From: an uncultured Bacilli bacterium
GTDB taxonomy: Bacteria > Bacillota_I > Bacilli_A > RF39 > UBA660
Direction: 5' to 3'
Assembly (NCBI GenBank): GCA_948999435.1
Contig: CARJCM010000021.1
Coordinates: 1-20,206, forward strand
DNA: 20,206 bases
Shown: one piece after another, positions 14,454 to 20,206 of the stretch
Numbering within the stretch: position 1 is the stretch's first letter
Layout of the letters: every line of letters starts with the position of its first letter
Translations under genes and position numbers: made by a program
Notes under the pieces: model-generated
The model's input: the letters and a program-made list of their open reading frames with translations, nothing else
The model's database searches: none
What the model was told of the DNA's origin: nothing

Positions 14454-15462
14454 AAAAATTATATTCTTCTTTTATTTTCTTTTTATTTTCTTTGTTGTAT
14501 CCCACTAGTATTTTGTTGTTCTTACTTAATATTGTATCAGCGATTTCATCAAATACTAATTTTGATTTTTTAGTCACGCCATCAAGTGTTATTAATGGTT
14601 TTACTTTTCCGGTTTTATCCATTACCATTATACTTTTTTGGGTAGTCATTCCATATTGTCTTAGTCTGTATTCATATATCCATATAATATCTTCATATTT
14701 TAAAGCTTTAAATCCACTTAGGAAACTTATAATATAATTTTTTGTTAATATTAAATGCGCTCTTTCATAATGGAATGCTTCTTTATCATCAATTTCTGAT
14801 TCGATTTTTCTTAATTCTTCATCATCAATTTTTTTGAAAGAACTCTCTAATTTAATTTTCATAATGATAAATGCTAAGATGAAACATGTCCAAAATAACA
14901 TACATAAGGCACCTATAACATAAAGAACTATTGAACCTATATCTTCATTAGTTGAATCTAAATATATGTCTCCAAAAACATTGTAAAAATCTTCTTCAGT
15001 TTTTATTTTGTCTTCATCTTTTTCCATAGCTTTGTTGTAATATGATTCTGCTAATCTCTTAATATCACTAGATATTAATTTTGTTTTACCATATATTGTT
15101 ACTGGTTCTTTTTCTAAATCATTAGCGATTATTTTATCATATTGGCTTTCAGTTAATGAGACTATGTAGTAATATTTCTCATCAGCAGTTATGTAAAACT
15201 TTTTATTAGAATTATTACTCATTTTGGCAAATAATACAGGATCCATAGATACTTTAACATTTACTTTAATTTCTTCTTTTTCAGAAATTTCACTCTCAAT
15301 AATTTCATTTAGATACTTTGTATCTTTTGGGATACGGGACTCACTATAATAACCTAATCCTAAACAAATAAGTCCTAATACTAAACAGACTATTGCAATA
15401 ATTAAGTTATTATTTACTTTTCGAAACTCTTTTTTTAGTTTTTCATTTGTTAATCTTTTCAT
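14452..15462 (-). CDS. Two-helix membrane protein with a cytoplasmic PH-like C-terminal domain
   Basis: A 336-residue protein I cannot name. A basic cytoplasmic start precedes helix 1 (about 19-40), an extracytoplasmic part of about 130 residues rich in Lys, Glu and Ile, and helix 2 (about 177-204, IGALCMLFWTCFILAFIIM). The C-terminal domain of about 130 residues (HLILTKNYIISFLSGFKALKY, EDIIWIYEYRLRQYG, KSIMVMDKTGK, then a final helix) looks like the bacterial PH-like fold found in many Bacillota membrane proteins. The ATG at 15462 is preferred because AAGGAG lies 5 bases upstream; the in-frame TTG at 15480 overlaps that region. Function unknown; envelope or stress sensing is plausible. Confidence 0.75.
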   Translation of the reverse strand: MKRLTNEKLKKEFRKVNNNLIIAIVCLVLGLICLGLGYYSESRIPKDTKYLNEIIESEISEKEEIKVNVKVSMDPVLFAKMSNNSNKKFYITADEKYYYIVSLTESQYDKIIANDLEKEPVTIYGKTKLISSDIKRLAESYYNKAMEKDEDKIKTEEDFYNVFGDIYLDSTNEDIGSIVLYVIGALCMLFWTCFILAFIIMKIKLESSFKKIDDEELRKIESEIDDKEAFHYERAHLILTKNYIISFLSGFKALKYEDIIWIYEYRLRQYGMTTQKSIMVMDKTGKVKPLITLDGVTKKSKLVFDEIADTILSKNNKILVGYNKENKKKIKEEYNF

Positions 15463-15484
15463 ATAAACTCCTTTTTTCAAAGTT

Positions 15485-15493
15485 ATTATAGCA
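15485..15493 (-). promoter_or_regulatory. Extended -10 promoter of the two-helix membrane protein gene
   Basis: TGCTATAAT on the minus strand (hexamer 15485-15490), about 22 bases before the ATG, with a poor -35 (TTTTCA) at 17-base spacing. The other side of this divergent region carries TATAAT at 15582-15587, a possible -10 for the XRE gene, without a recognisable -35. Confidence 0.5.
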
Positions 15494-15627
15494 TAAAAAT
15501 TAAGTCTTGAAAATAAGTTTTTAAATACTTGTTATTAGTATAAAAATATGTTAGAATTATATCGGATATAAATTTGTTGTATATAATATGGTGAATAATT
15601 TTTAGTAGTACTAGAAAGGAATTCATT

Positions 15628-15891
15628 ATGTTATATGTAAAAGAAACGAGAGGAGATATTTTTAAAGTTATTGGTGCTAATGTGAGATATTATAGAGGCT
15701 TATATAATTTAAATAATCCTAATAAAAAAATATCTCAAGCTAAACTTGCTAATATGTGTAATGTTTCAACAGGACTTATTGGTTCTTTAGAAACTGGTAA
15801 AGTTCAAGGGATTAGTGTTCCTGTATTATGGAATATTTCGCAGATTTTAGGTGTTAGTATTGATAAGTTCTTTGAAAAAAAATCTTCTTAA
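15628..15891 (+). CDS. XRE-family helix-turn-helix transcriptional regulator
   Basis: An 87-residue single-domain regulator. A helix with ANVRYYRGLYNL precedes the helix-turn-helix (SQAKLANMCNVSTGLIGSLETGKVQG), and the end ISVPVLWNISQILGVSIDKFF is the standard last helix of this family. No ligand-binding domain is attached, so it works as a simple repressor or SinR-like dimer. AAAGGA lies 8 to 13 bases before the ATG. It is divergent from the membrane-protein gene, and its operator may lie in the shared 165-base intergenic region. The extra residues NNPNKK between helices 1 and 2 make a longer loop than usual. Confidence 0.87.
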   Translation: MLYVKETRGDIFKVIGANVRYYRGLYNLNNPNKKISQAKLANMCNVSTGLIGSLETGKVQGISVPVLWNISQILGVSIDKFFEKKSS

Positions 15892-15894
15892 TAA

Positions 15895-15926
15895 AAAGCC
15901 AGATTCTTAGTTAGTATCTGGTTTTC
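15895..15926. terminator. Bidirectional terminator between the XRE gene and divIC
   Basis: A stem with core CCAGAT/ATCTGG (15900-15905 with 15917-15922), extended by A/T pairs, has T-runs on both sides. It lies just after the XRE stop and overlaps the last codons of divIC. Confidence 0.75.
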
Positions 15927-16206
15927 TTATTATTATTTCTTTGTCTTTTGTATATAAAAACTTTTCTTTAGCATATCTTTCTAAGTATTCAGGATTTTGA
16001 AGCTTTTGAACTTCTGCTTTTAAAGCTTCTTCATTGTCTAATAATTCTTTATATGATGTTTCTAATAAACTTAATTCCTTTTTGTTAGCCATTATTTTTA
16101 ACCAATCTGGAAATATATTTATGCACATAAACGTAATAATTAATATAAATGTTAGAGAAATTAACACTAGTCTTCGTTTCTCTTTTTTTGTGACACCTTT
16201 CTTCAA
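15907..16206 (-). CDS. divIC: Septum formation initiator, DivIC/FtsB family
   Basis: A bitopic division protein that joins FtsL and DivIB at the septum and helps start septal peptidoglycan synthesis. The 99 residues show the standard layout: a short basic cytoplasmic tail, one membrane helix (about 13-32), an extracellular coiled coil (about 40-70, ELSLLETSYKELLDNEEALKAEVQKL) and the family signature PEYLERYAKEKF followed by GE-like KDKEIIIR. It starts at a TTG with a strong AGGGGTG site 5 bases upstream. It is the last gene of the yabP-yabQ-divIC unit, the same order as in Bacillus. Confidence 0.9.
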   Translation of the reverse strand: MKKGVTKKEKRRLVLISLTFILIITFMCINIFPDWLKIMANKKELSLLETSYKELLDNEEALKAEVQKLQNPEYLERYAKEKFLYTKDKEIIIRKPDTN

Positions 16207-16216
16207 ACTATCACCC

Positions 16217-16549
16217 CTATTTTTTTATAGTATAACATTTCTTTTTTATTTTTTCAAGTAAACACAAGAGTTTGACATTTTTTAACATTTTTTTAGTTAT
16301 CTTTATACTACTATAAAAACCTAGGATTAACATTATGAAAAAGTATAGATGAAATTTACCATTGTTAAGTTTATATATAATTATTATATAGAGTAATACT
16401 ATATTATACATCATAAGTATTGTGATTATACTGCGATATATTCTATTTTGTTTGTCAATTATTTTTTTATTTATATACGCTAGATAGAAAAAGAAAAAAC
16501 CATAAAAGTATGAAAATAATAATACTATTATTTGGGTTTTAGCATCCAT
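16217..16549 (-). CDS. yabQ: Spore cortex biosynthesis membrane protein YabQ
   Basis: YabQ is a membrane protein of the outer forespore membrane needed for cortex formation in Bacillus. This 110-residue copy has three or four predicted membrane helices (QIIVLLFSYFYGFFFFYLAY, IITILMMYNIVLLYIIIIY, LYFFIMLILGFYSSIKI) and a basic tail, and sits exactly between yabP and divIC. It is shorter than the Bacillus protein. Sequence alone is too hydrophobic for certainty, so the call relies on topology and gene order. The ATG overlaps the yabP stop by one base (TAATG) and has no ribosome site of its own, indicating coupled translation. Confidence 0.82.
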   Translation of the reverse strand: MDAKTQIIVLLFSYFYGFFFFYLAYINKKIIDKQNRIYRSIITILMMYNIVLLYIIIIYKLNNGKFHLYFFIMLILGFYSSIKITKKMLKNVKLLCLLEKIKKKCYTIKK

Positions 16550-16839
16550 TATTTAAATAGTTTTGATATTAAACTTTCTTCTTTGATTTTTTCTTTGTTA
16601 TCTAAATAGTTAAAACCATTTATTTTTCCTTTTATTTTAACATTTCCATCATGAGTGTCTAAACGCATTATCTCTAAATTAGACCCTTTGATTAATATTG
16701 GTCCCATATTGCTTTCAAGTAAAAATTCTTCAGCATCAAAACTTGTTATTTTTTTTATTCCAGTTAAAGCTATCTCACGTCTGTCAATTATTTTTAGTTC
16801 GTGTGAACCATAACTTACTATGTCTTCAACTTTGTCCAT
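16549..16839 (-). CDS. yabP: Sporulation protein YabP
   Basis: A soluble 96-residue protein of the YabP/YqfC family, required for spore cortex assembly in Bacillus and made under mother-cell control. The family pattern is a series of short beta strands: HELKIIDRREIALTGIKKI, then SFDAEEFLLESNMGPILIKG, NLEIMRLDTHDGNVKIKGKI and the ending FNYLDN. An excellent AAAGGAG site lies 7 bases before the ATG. It begins the yabP-yabQ-divIC unit, separated from spoVG by a terminator. The promoter could not be picked out in 16840-16888. Confidence 0.9.
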   Translation of the reverse strand: MDKVEDIVSYGSHELKIIDRREIALTGIKKITSFDAEEFLLESNMGPILIKGSNLEIMRLDTHDGNVKIKGKINGFNYLDNKEKIKEESLISKLFK

Positions 16840-16888
16840 TTTATATTCTCCTTTATAAAAGCATATGTTTTATAAAGAAAATTATTCA

Positions 16889-16913
16889 TAAAAAAAACTT
16901 GCTTTTGGCAAGT
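16889..16913 (-). terminator. Terminator of spoVG
   Basis: ACTTGC/GCAAGT stem (16908-16913 with 16897-16902), 5-base loop, then a run of U on the minus strand. It lies 6 bases after the spoVG stop. Confidence 0.85.
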
Positions 16914-16918
16914 CTTAA

Positions 16919-17176
16919 TTATTCAGCTTTTTTATATTCGTCAAGAATAGCATCTTCGAACATTTTACGTACATCAGGATTTATTGGATGAGCTATATCT
17001 CTATATCCACCAGTAGCAGTTTTTCTACTAGGCATTGCGATAAATAATCCATTATCTCCTTCTATGATTCGAATATCATGAATTGCAAATGAATCATCTA
17101 ATAAAATACTAGCGATTCCTTTCATTCTTGATCCTTCTTTTTCAATTTTGCGAACAGTTACTGATGTAATTTGCAT
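16919..17176 (-). CDS. spoVG: SpoVG regulator (RNA/DNA-binding)
   Basis: A small nucleic-acid-binding regulator, needed for stage V sporulation in Bacillus and acting as a global RNA/DNA-binding regulator in other Gram-positives. The 85 residues match the family throughout: ITSVTVRKIE, MKGIASILLDDSFAIHDIRIIEG, GLFIAMPSRKT, then RDIAHPINPDVRKMFEDAIL. The acidic variable tail is short. It has its own terminator and lies 79 bases after the veg stop. A purine-rich site (AAGGGA) precedes the ATG at a rather long distance. I could not identify a clear sigma-H promoter in 17177-17255. Confidence 0.95.
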   Translation of the reverse strand: MQITSVTVRKIEKEGSRMKGIASILLDDSFAIHDIRIIEGDNGLFIAMPSRKTATGGYRDIAHPINPDVRKMFEDAILDEYKKAE

Positions 17177-17255
17177 AAATATTTTTTCCCTTCTAAAGTA
17201 ATTATATCCTTTACTTATTTATATTTTATAGCAAAAATAACCAAATAGCAAGTGT

Positions 17256-17468
17256 TTACTCGTATTTTATTTTAATATCGCCAGTTATTACATCTCGGTA
17301 ACTAAAACTTTTTTCACTATTGCCATCAAAAATTGTAAAGATATTAGGATAGGTGGCTTTAATTATACCATCATAAAGACATGTTTTATTTCTTAAGCCA
17401 TAGACTGTTATTCTGACCTTTTTTCCAATATCTTTTTCTATTTTTTCTTTTATTATTTCAGGGTTCAA
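17256..17468 (-). CDS. veg: Veg protein (biofilm-associated regulator)
   Basis: Highly conserved small protein of Bacilli and Clostridia; in Bacillus subtilis Veg stimulates biofilm genes by antagonising SinR. The 70 residues follow the family pattern: EIIKEKIEKDIGKKVRITV, LRNKTCLYDGIIKATYPNIF, then EKSFSYRDVITGDIKI. It folds as an SH3-like barrel in this family. Translation starts at TTG with a perfect AGGAGG site (17475-17480) that overlaps the stop codon of yabG, so the two genes are co-transcribed, as their order in Bacillus suggests. Confidence 0.93.
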   Translation of the reverse strand: MNPEIIKEKIEKDIGKKVRITVYGLRNKTCLYDGIIKATYPNIFTIFDGNSEKSFSYRDVITGDIKIKYE

Positions 17469-17478
17469 ATTTTTCCTC

Positions 17479-18255
17479 CTATTCTCTGGGAAATCCTACA
17501 TACATTAATCCACTGCATTTTATACCACCCATCCCATCATGACCATATTTCGTTTTGTCTAGTAATTCGATTAAATTTATTTCTTTGTTCTTTTCAGTTA
17601 AGGCGAGAGTAGATGCAATTATGGCAGGGTCAAGTGCATGAATATTAATTCTTTTTGGGGAAGAGGCAAAATTAGCGCCAGCTTTTATTAATTCTTCATA
17701 GTTGGATTGGCAAGCTCCAGCGATGATGATAAGCTTTTCATGAGATTTTTCATAAGCTCGAGCTTTTTTAACGGCCTTGATAAAATTACTAGAGTTACGA
17801 TAGTTGTTTAAATCTTTTACATTTCCCTTTTTAGGATAATAAGCATCGTGCCCAGTTATAATAATGATATCTGGTTTAAATTCATTTAAAAGATTTAGAA
17901 TATTTTCATAAATATGGTCTTCACTAATTTTCTTTCCAATAGCATATATTCCTTTTTTTTTATAATAATTTAAACATTTGTCTAAATATTCTTTGTCACC
18001 ATCAATGTGTAATATAGTTCCTGGTATATAAAAATATTCGGTTCTATCTAATATTAATTCTTCATCAGAATCTTCTTCTTTTTCTTCTTGCTCGATTTCT
18101 TTATATTTTATTAAATCTGATTTTTCAGCATCAGCATATAATCTTACTTCGATACCTTTTAAATAATAAATATCATTTTTTATGTTAGTAATTTTGAATA
18201 CTGTGTCATGGTTATAACTTATTCTGGTAACTAAATCTCCTCTTTTTAATTCCAC
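17479..18255 (-). CDS. yabG: Sporulation-specific cysteine protease YabG
   Basis: Protease that processes spore coat proteins and, in Clostridioides, the germination protein preproSleC. The 258-residue protein begins with an SH3-like segment (RGDLVTRISYNHDTVFKI) and an acidic linker (56-67), then the protease domain: ILHIDGDKEYL, DIIIITGHDAYY with the conserved His136, and IIIAGACQSNYEEL with the conserved Cys182, followed by GANFASSPKRINIHALDP and KYGHDGMGGI. Both catalytic residues are present. It starts at GTG with GGTGA upstream; no other start has a better site. It is followed after 10 bases by veg and preceded by the ksgA terminator, so yabG-veg is a separate unit. Confidence 0.92.
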   Translation of the reverse strand: MELKRGDLVTRISYNHDTVFKITNIKNDIYYLKGIEVRLYADAEKSDLIKYKEIEQEEKEEDSDEELILDRTEYFYIPGTILHIDGDKEYLDKCLNYYKKKGIYAIGKKISEDHIYENILNLLNEFKPDIIIITGHDAYYPKKGNVKDLNNYRNSSNFIKAVKKARAYEKSHEKLIIIAGACQSNYEELIKAGANFASSPKRINIHALDPAIIASTLALTEKNKEINLIELLDKTKYGHDGMGGIKCSGLMYVGFPRE

Positions 18256-18300
18256 TTTAATTCACCATTAAAACTATATGTTTAATTTATTTAAATTATT

Positions 18301-18328
18301 AAAAAAAGTTACCTCTTTTTGGTAACTT
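18301..18328 (-). terminator. Terminator of ksgA
   Basis: AAGTTACC/GGTAACTT stem (18321-18328 with 18306-18313), 7-base loop, then seven U on the minus strand. It overlaps the ksgA stop codon. Confidence 0.87.
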
Positions 18329-19106
18329 AAGATATGTTATTTGCTATGTCAATAAATATTTCTAGTGGTATTTCTTCAGCACGGGTGCTTTCTGTTAAAT
18401 CATTTTGTTGTAATATTTTATATATTTTATTCCAGTTGTATTCTTTTAAATTGTTTTTTAATGTCTTTCTTTTTAATTTAAATGCATCTTCTATAAGTTT
18501 AAATAATACTTTTTCATCTTTAGCTTTTGACTTTGTATTTCTTCTTTTGAAATTTATAACAGCACTATCTACTTTTGGTATGGGGTCAAAACAATTATTT
18601 TTGACTGTAAATAAGTATTCTATTTCAAAATAATAGTTTAAATATACAGTTAGAGAACCATAACTTTTATTTTTAGGTTTACTTGATAAACGTTCGGCGA
18701 CTTCTTTTTGAACTAAGAGAGTCATACTTTCAAGTTTAGGTAGTTCCATAACTTTTTTAATTATGGGTGTTGTTATATAATAGGGAATGTTAGCTATAAT
18801 GTATATTTTTTCATATTCTATTTCTTTTATATCTTCTATAATATTACTTTCTAATATGTCTTTGTATATTATCTTGGTTTGATTATTTTCATATTTTTTT
18901 AAAATACTCTCCATTCTCGTGTCTATCTCATAACATACTAACTGGGAGTTTTTATTTACTAAATGTTTGGTTAAAGCTCCTGTACCTGGTCCTATTTCAA
19001 TAATTAAATCTTGTTTATTAGTAGTAATGCTTTCACTTATTTTTTTTAGTATATTCTCATCTTTTAAAAAATTTTGACCTAAACTTTTTTTAGCTTTTAT
19101 TTCCAT
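18327..19106 (-). CDS. ksgA: 16S rRNA (adenine1518-N6/adenine1519-N6)-dimethyltransferase
   Basis: Dimethylates two adjacent adenines in the 3' hairpin of 16S rRNA, a late check in 30S assembly; loss gives kasugamycin resistance. The 259-residue protein shows the N-terminal signature KKSLGQNFLKD, the SAM-binding motif EIGPGTGALT (about 37-46), the acidic CYEID at the end of the next strand, the catalytic NIPYYITTPII (about 105) and the C-terminal FDPIPKVDSAVI, all family-typical. The ATG at 19106 has AAGGAG upstream and puts the signature at the usual distance from the N-terminus; the frame stays open to 19163, but that would overlap the upstream gene. rnmV, which precedes ksgA in Bacillus, is not here. 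Confidence 0.96.
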   Translation of the reverse strand: MEIKAKKSLGQNFLKDENILKKISESITTNKQDLIIEIGPGTGALTKHLVNKNSQLVCYEIDTRMESILKKYENNQTKIIYKDILESNIIEDIKEIEYEKIYIIANIPYYITTPIIKKVMELPKLESMTLLVQKEVAERLSSKPKNKSYGSLTVYLNYYFEIEYLFTVKNNCFDPIPKVDSAVINFKRRNTKSKAKDEKVLFKLIEDAFKLKRKTLKNNLKEYNWNKIYKILQQNDLTESTRAEEIPLEIFIDIANNIS

Positions 19107-19147
19107 ATTTTTACTCCTTATCTTATTTTTAACTTTAAAAAGATGGG

Positions 19148-19723
19148 TTATTTCTTTTCCCATCCTGATCTTAAAACATCATATGTAATTTTGCTTCTTC
19201 CAACATATTTTGCAGCATAATCTTCACTTGGACTTAATAAGTCAATGTCATTTCCTAACACACCACGGTCTAAAACAATGGCTAGAGTTGCTTTATCACT
19301 TATTCTTTTACTATTAAATCTGATTATACTTCCACAAGGAAGGTTTTTACTAGATGCAACTATTCTTACTTCGCCATATGTTTTATCTTCATAAGTAGTA
19401 CGTCCATTGCTTAAATCAAGATTTGACATACAAGCTAATCTGCCTGTACATAATGGACAAAAAGCGCCATATCCAGTTAAATCACCTGTGTAACTATCTA
19501 ATACTCCCCATAAATAGTATTGTAATGCTTCTTCATTTCTTTTTTCTTCTTCTTCTTTATTTATATATATAGCCATAGTTGATAAGTTTACATTTTTATT
19601 CATGTTTTCATTACTGCTATAAGTATTTATCTTTGTACTTGATGTTTTTAAACTTAATATAATGCCTATTATAATTGTTATTTCAAATATATTTTTTAAG
19701 TAAAGTAATTTTTTACCTTTCAT
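19148..19723 (-). CDS. Short exported 3D-domain protein (YabE position)
   Basis: A 191-residue protein with an N-terminal membrane anchor or signal (about 9-25), a charged linker, and a C-terminal 3D domain, the lytic-transglycosylase-like fold of YabE, YocH and the Rpf-like stationary-phase factors. Domain markers: SYTGDLTGYG, the CTGRLAC segment, VRIVASSKNLPCGSIIRF, and the three-Asp region IVLDRGVLGNDIDLLSP. It lies between tatD and ksgA like yabE, but lacks the DUF348 and G5 domains that make YabE over 400 residues. An extra Cys pair (FCPLC) in front of CTG is unusual. GAGGTGA lies just before the ATG. Probable role: peptidoglycan cleavage; catalysis not shown. Confidence 0.82.
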   Translation of the reverse strand: MKGKKLLYLKNIFEITIIIGIILSLKTSSTKINTYSSNENMNKNVNLSTMAIYINKEEEEKRNEEALQYYLWGVLDSYTGDLTGYGAFCPLCTGRLACMSNLDLSNGRTTYEDKTYGEVRIVASSKNLPCGSIIRFNSKRISDKATLAIVLDRGVLGNDIDLLSPSEDYAAKYVGRSKITYDVLRSGWEKK

Positions 19724-19767
19724 TTTTTCACCTCATGTTGGCTATAAACATAATATCATAAACAATT

Positions 19768-20206
19768 CTAAATGTCAAAAATTCGTTTAATGTTTTCGTT
19801 GGTAATTATTGATGCTTGACTTTTATCTATGTTTTTTAAATTGCATATAAATTCAGCAATATTTATAATGCGCGCAGGCTCATTTTTTTGTCCACGAAAA
19901 GGCTCGGGAGTAAGATAGGGACTGTCAGTCTCAAATATTATATTTTCTAAATCTATTTCTTTTATTACTTCTTTTAATTTGGAATTTTTAAAAGTTATTA
20001 CGCCATTTATTCCAAGAATAAAGCCCATCTTTATGTATATTTTGGCAGTTTCTAGAGAACCAGAAAAAGAATGGATAACGCCTGTTATGTTATATTTTTT
20101 TAAACAATTAATTGTATCTTCGGTGGCTTCTCTTGAATGAATTATTACTGGAATATGATGCTTCTCTGCGAGCTTTAATTGACGCTCAAATAAGTTAATT
20201 TGTTTT
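19768..20206 (-). CDS. tatD: TatD-family metal-dependent hydrolase/DNase, 5'-incomplete
   Basis: The C-terminal 145 or so residues of a TatD-type TIM-barrel hydrolase, cut by the right edge; no start is in the window. The frame runs uninterrupted from the edge: KQINLFERQLKLAEKHHIPVIIHSREA with the metal-binding His, GVIHSFSGS with the second His, MGFILGINGVITFKN, and the family signature ENIIFETDSPYLTP with the metal-ligand Asp, then PFRGQKNEPARI. TatD enzymes have 3'-5' exonuclease/DNase activity on damaged DNA and RNA. An internal ATG at 20028 would give 86 residues but is not a real start. Its position upstream of the 3D protein and ksgA matches the Bacillus yabD (tatD)-yabE-ksgA order. 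Confidence 0.93.
   Translation of the reverse strand, partial: KQINLFERQLKLAEKHHIPVIIHSREATEDTINCLKKYNITGVIHSFSGSLETAKIYIKMGFILGINGVITFKNSKLKEVIKEIDLENIIFETDSPYLTPEPFRGQKNEPARIINIAEFICNLKNIDKSQASIITNENIKRIFDI

Noticed and set aside
19107..19163. Longer N-terminus of ksgA
   Set aside because: It would overlap the 3D-protein gene, lacks a ribosome site, and puts the conserved KKSLGQNF too far from the start.
1..20206. TGA read as tryptophan (mycoplasma-type code)
   Set aside because: TGA ends nrdG, the kinase gene and cwlD at the expected protein ends, and only a CCA-anticodon tRNA-Trp is seen.

Overview
The window comes from an AT-rich, spore-forming Gram-positive (Bacillota, Bacilli-like) genome. 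The evidence is a very low GC content, A/T-rich codons, good Shine-Dalgarno sites, classical intrinsic terminators, and a set of sporulation and germination genes (cwlJ, cwlD, spoVG, yabG, yabP, yabQ). TGA is used as a real stop codon in several genes (nrdG, the kinase, cwlD) and the tRNA-Trp is CCA, so the code is standard rather than mycoplasma-like. An uncultured gut Bacilli or Erysipelotrichia-like lineage is my guess; the exact taxon cannot be read from the window.

Layout. Positions 1-2919 hold an anaerobic nucleotide operon: class III ribonucleotide reductase (nrdD, cut at the left edge), its activase nrdG, and a dUTPase. Next come cwlJ on the minus strand and a tRNA-Trp with a strong promoter. 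Positions 3663-8233 look like an accessory region. It starts with a Hanks-type Ser/Thr kinase overlapping an unrecognised 400-residue gene. A convergent winged-helix/nuclease-like gene and a small ribbon-helix-helix regulator follow. Then comes a promoter with a structured leader, and finally a run of damaged small genes. Positions 8338-12004 carry a CYTH triphosphatase-like gene, an Abi_2/HEPN gene upstream of an HtrA protease, and a zinc-dependent phospholipase C-like gene. Positions 12122-15891 carry an unrecognised 412-residue protein, the spore amidase CwlD, a two-helix membrane protein and an XRE regulator.

Positions 15907-20206, all minus strand, are a condensed version of the Bacillus yab region: tatD (cut by the right edge), a short 3D-domain protein in the yabE position, ksgA, yabG, veg, spoVG, yabP, yabQ and divIC. 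Internal terminators after ksgA and spoVG divide it into transcription units. It joins rRNA maturation, spore coat and cortex formation, and division.

The most interesting parts are the kinase/unknown/nuclease-like module beside the tRNA, and the short leader at 6909-6980 with several competing helices ahead of a terminator. The 412-residue protein with a degenerate phosphoribosyltransferase-like motif, and the group of frame-disrupted genes at 7003-8233, are also worth a look. No CRISPR array, insertion sequence, rRNA or replication origin was seen.
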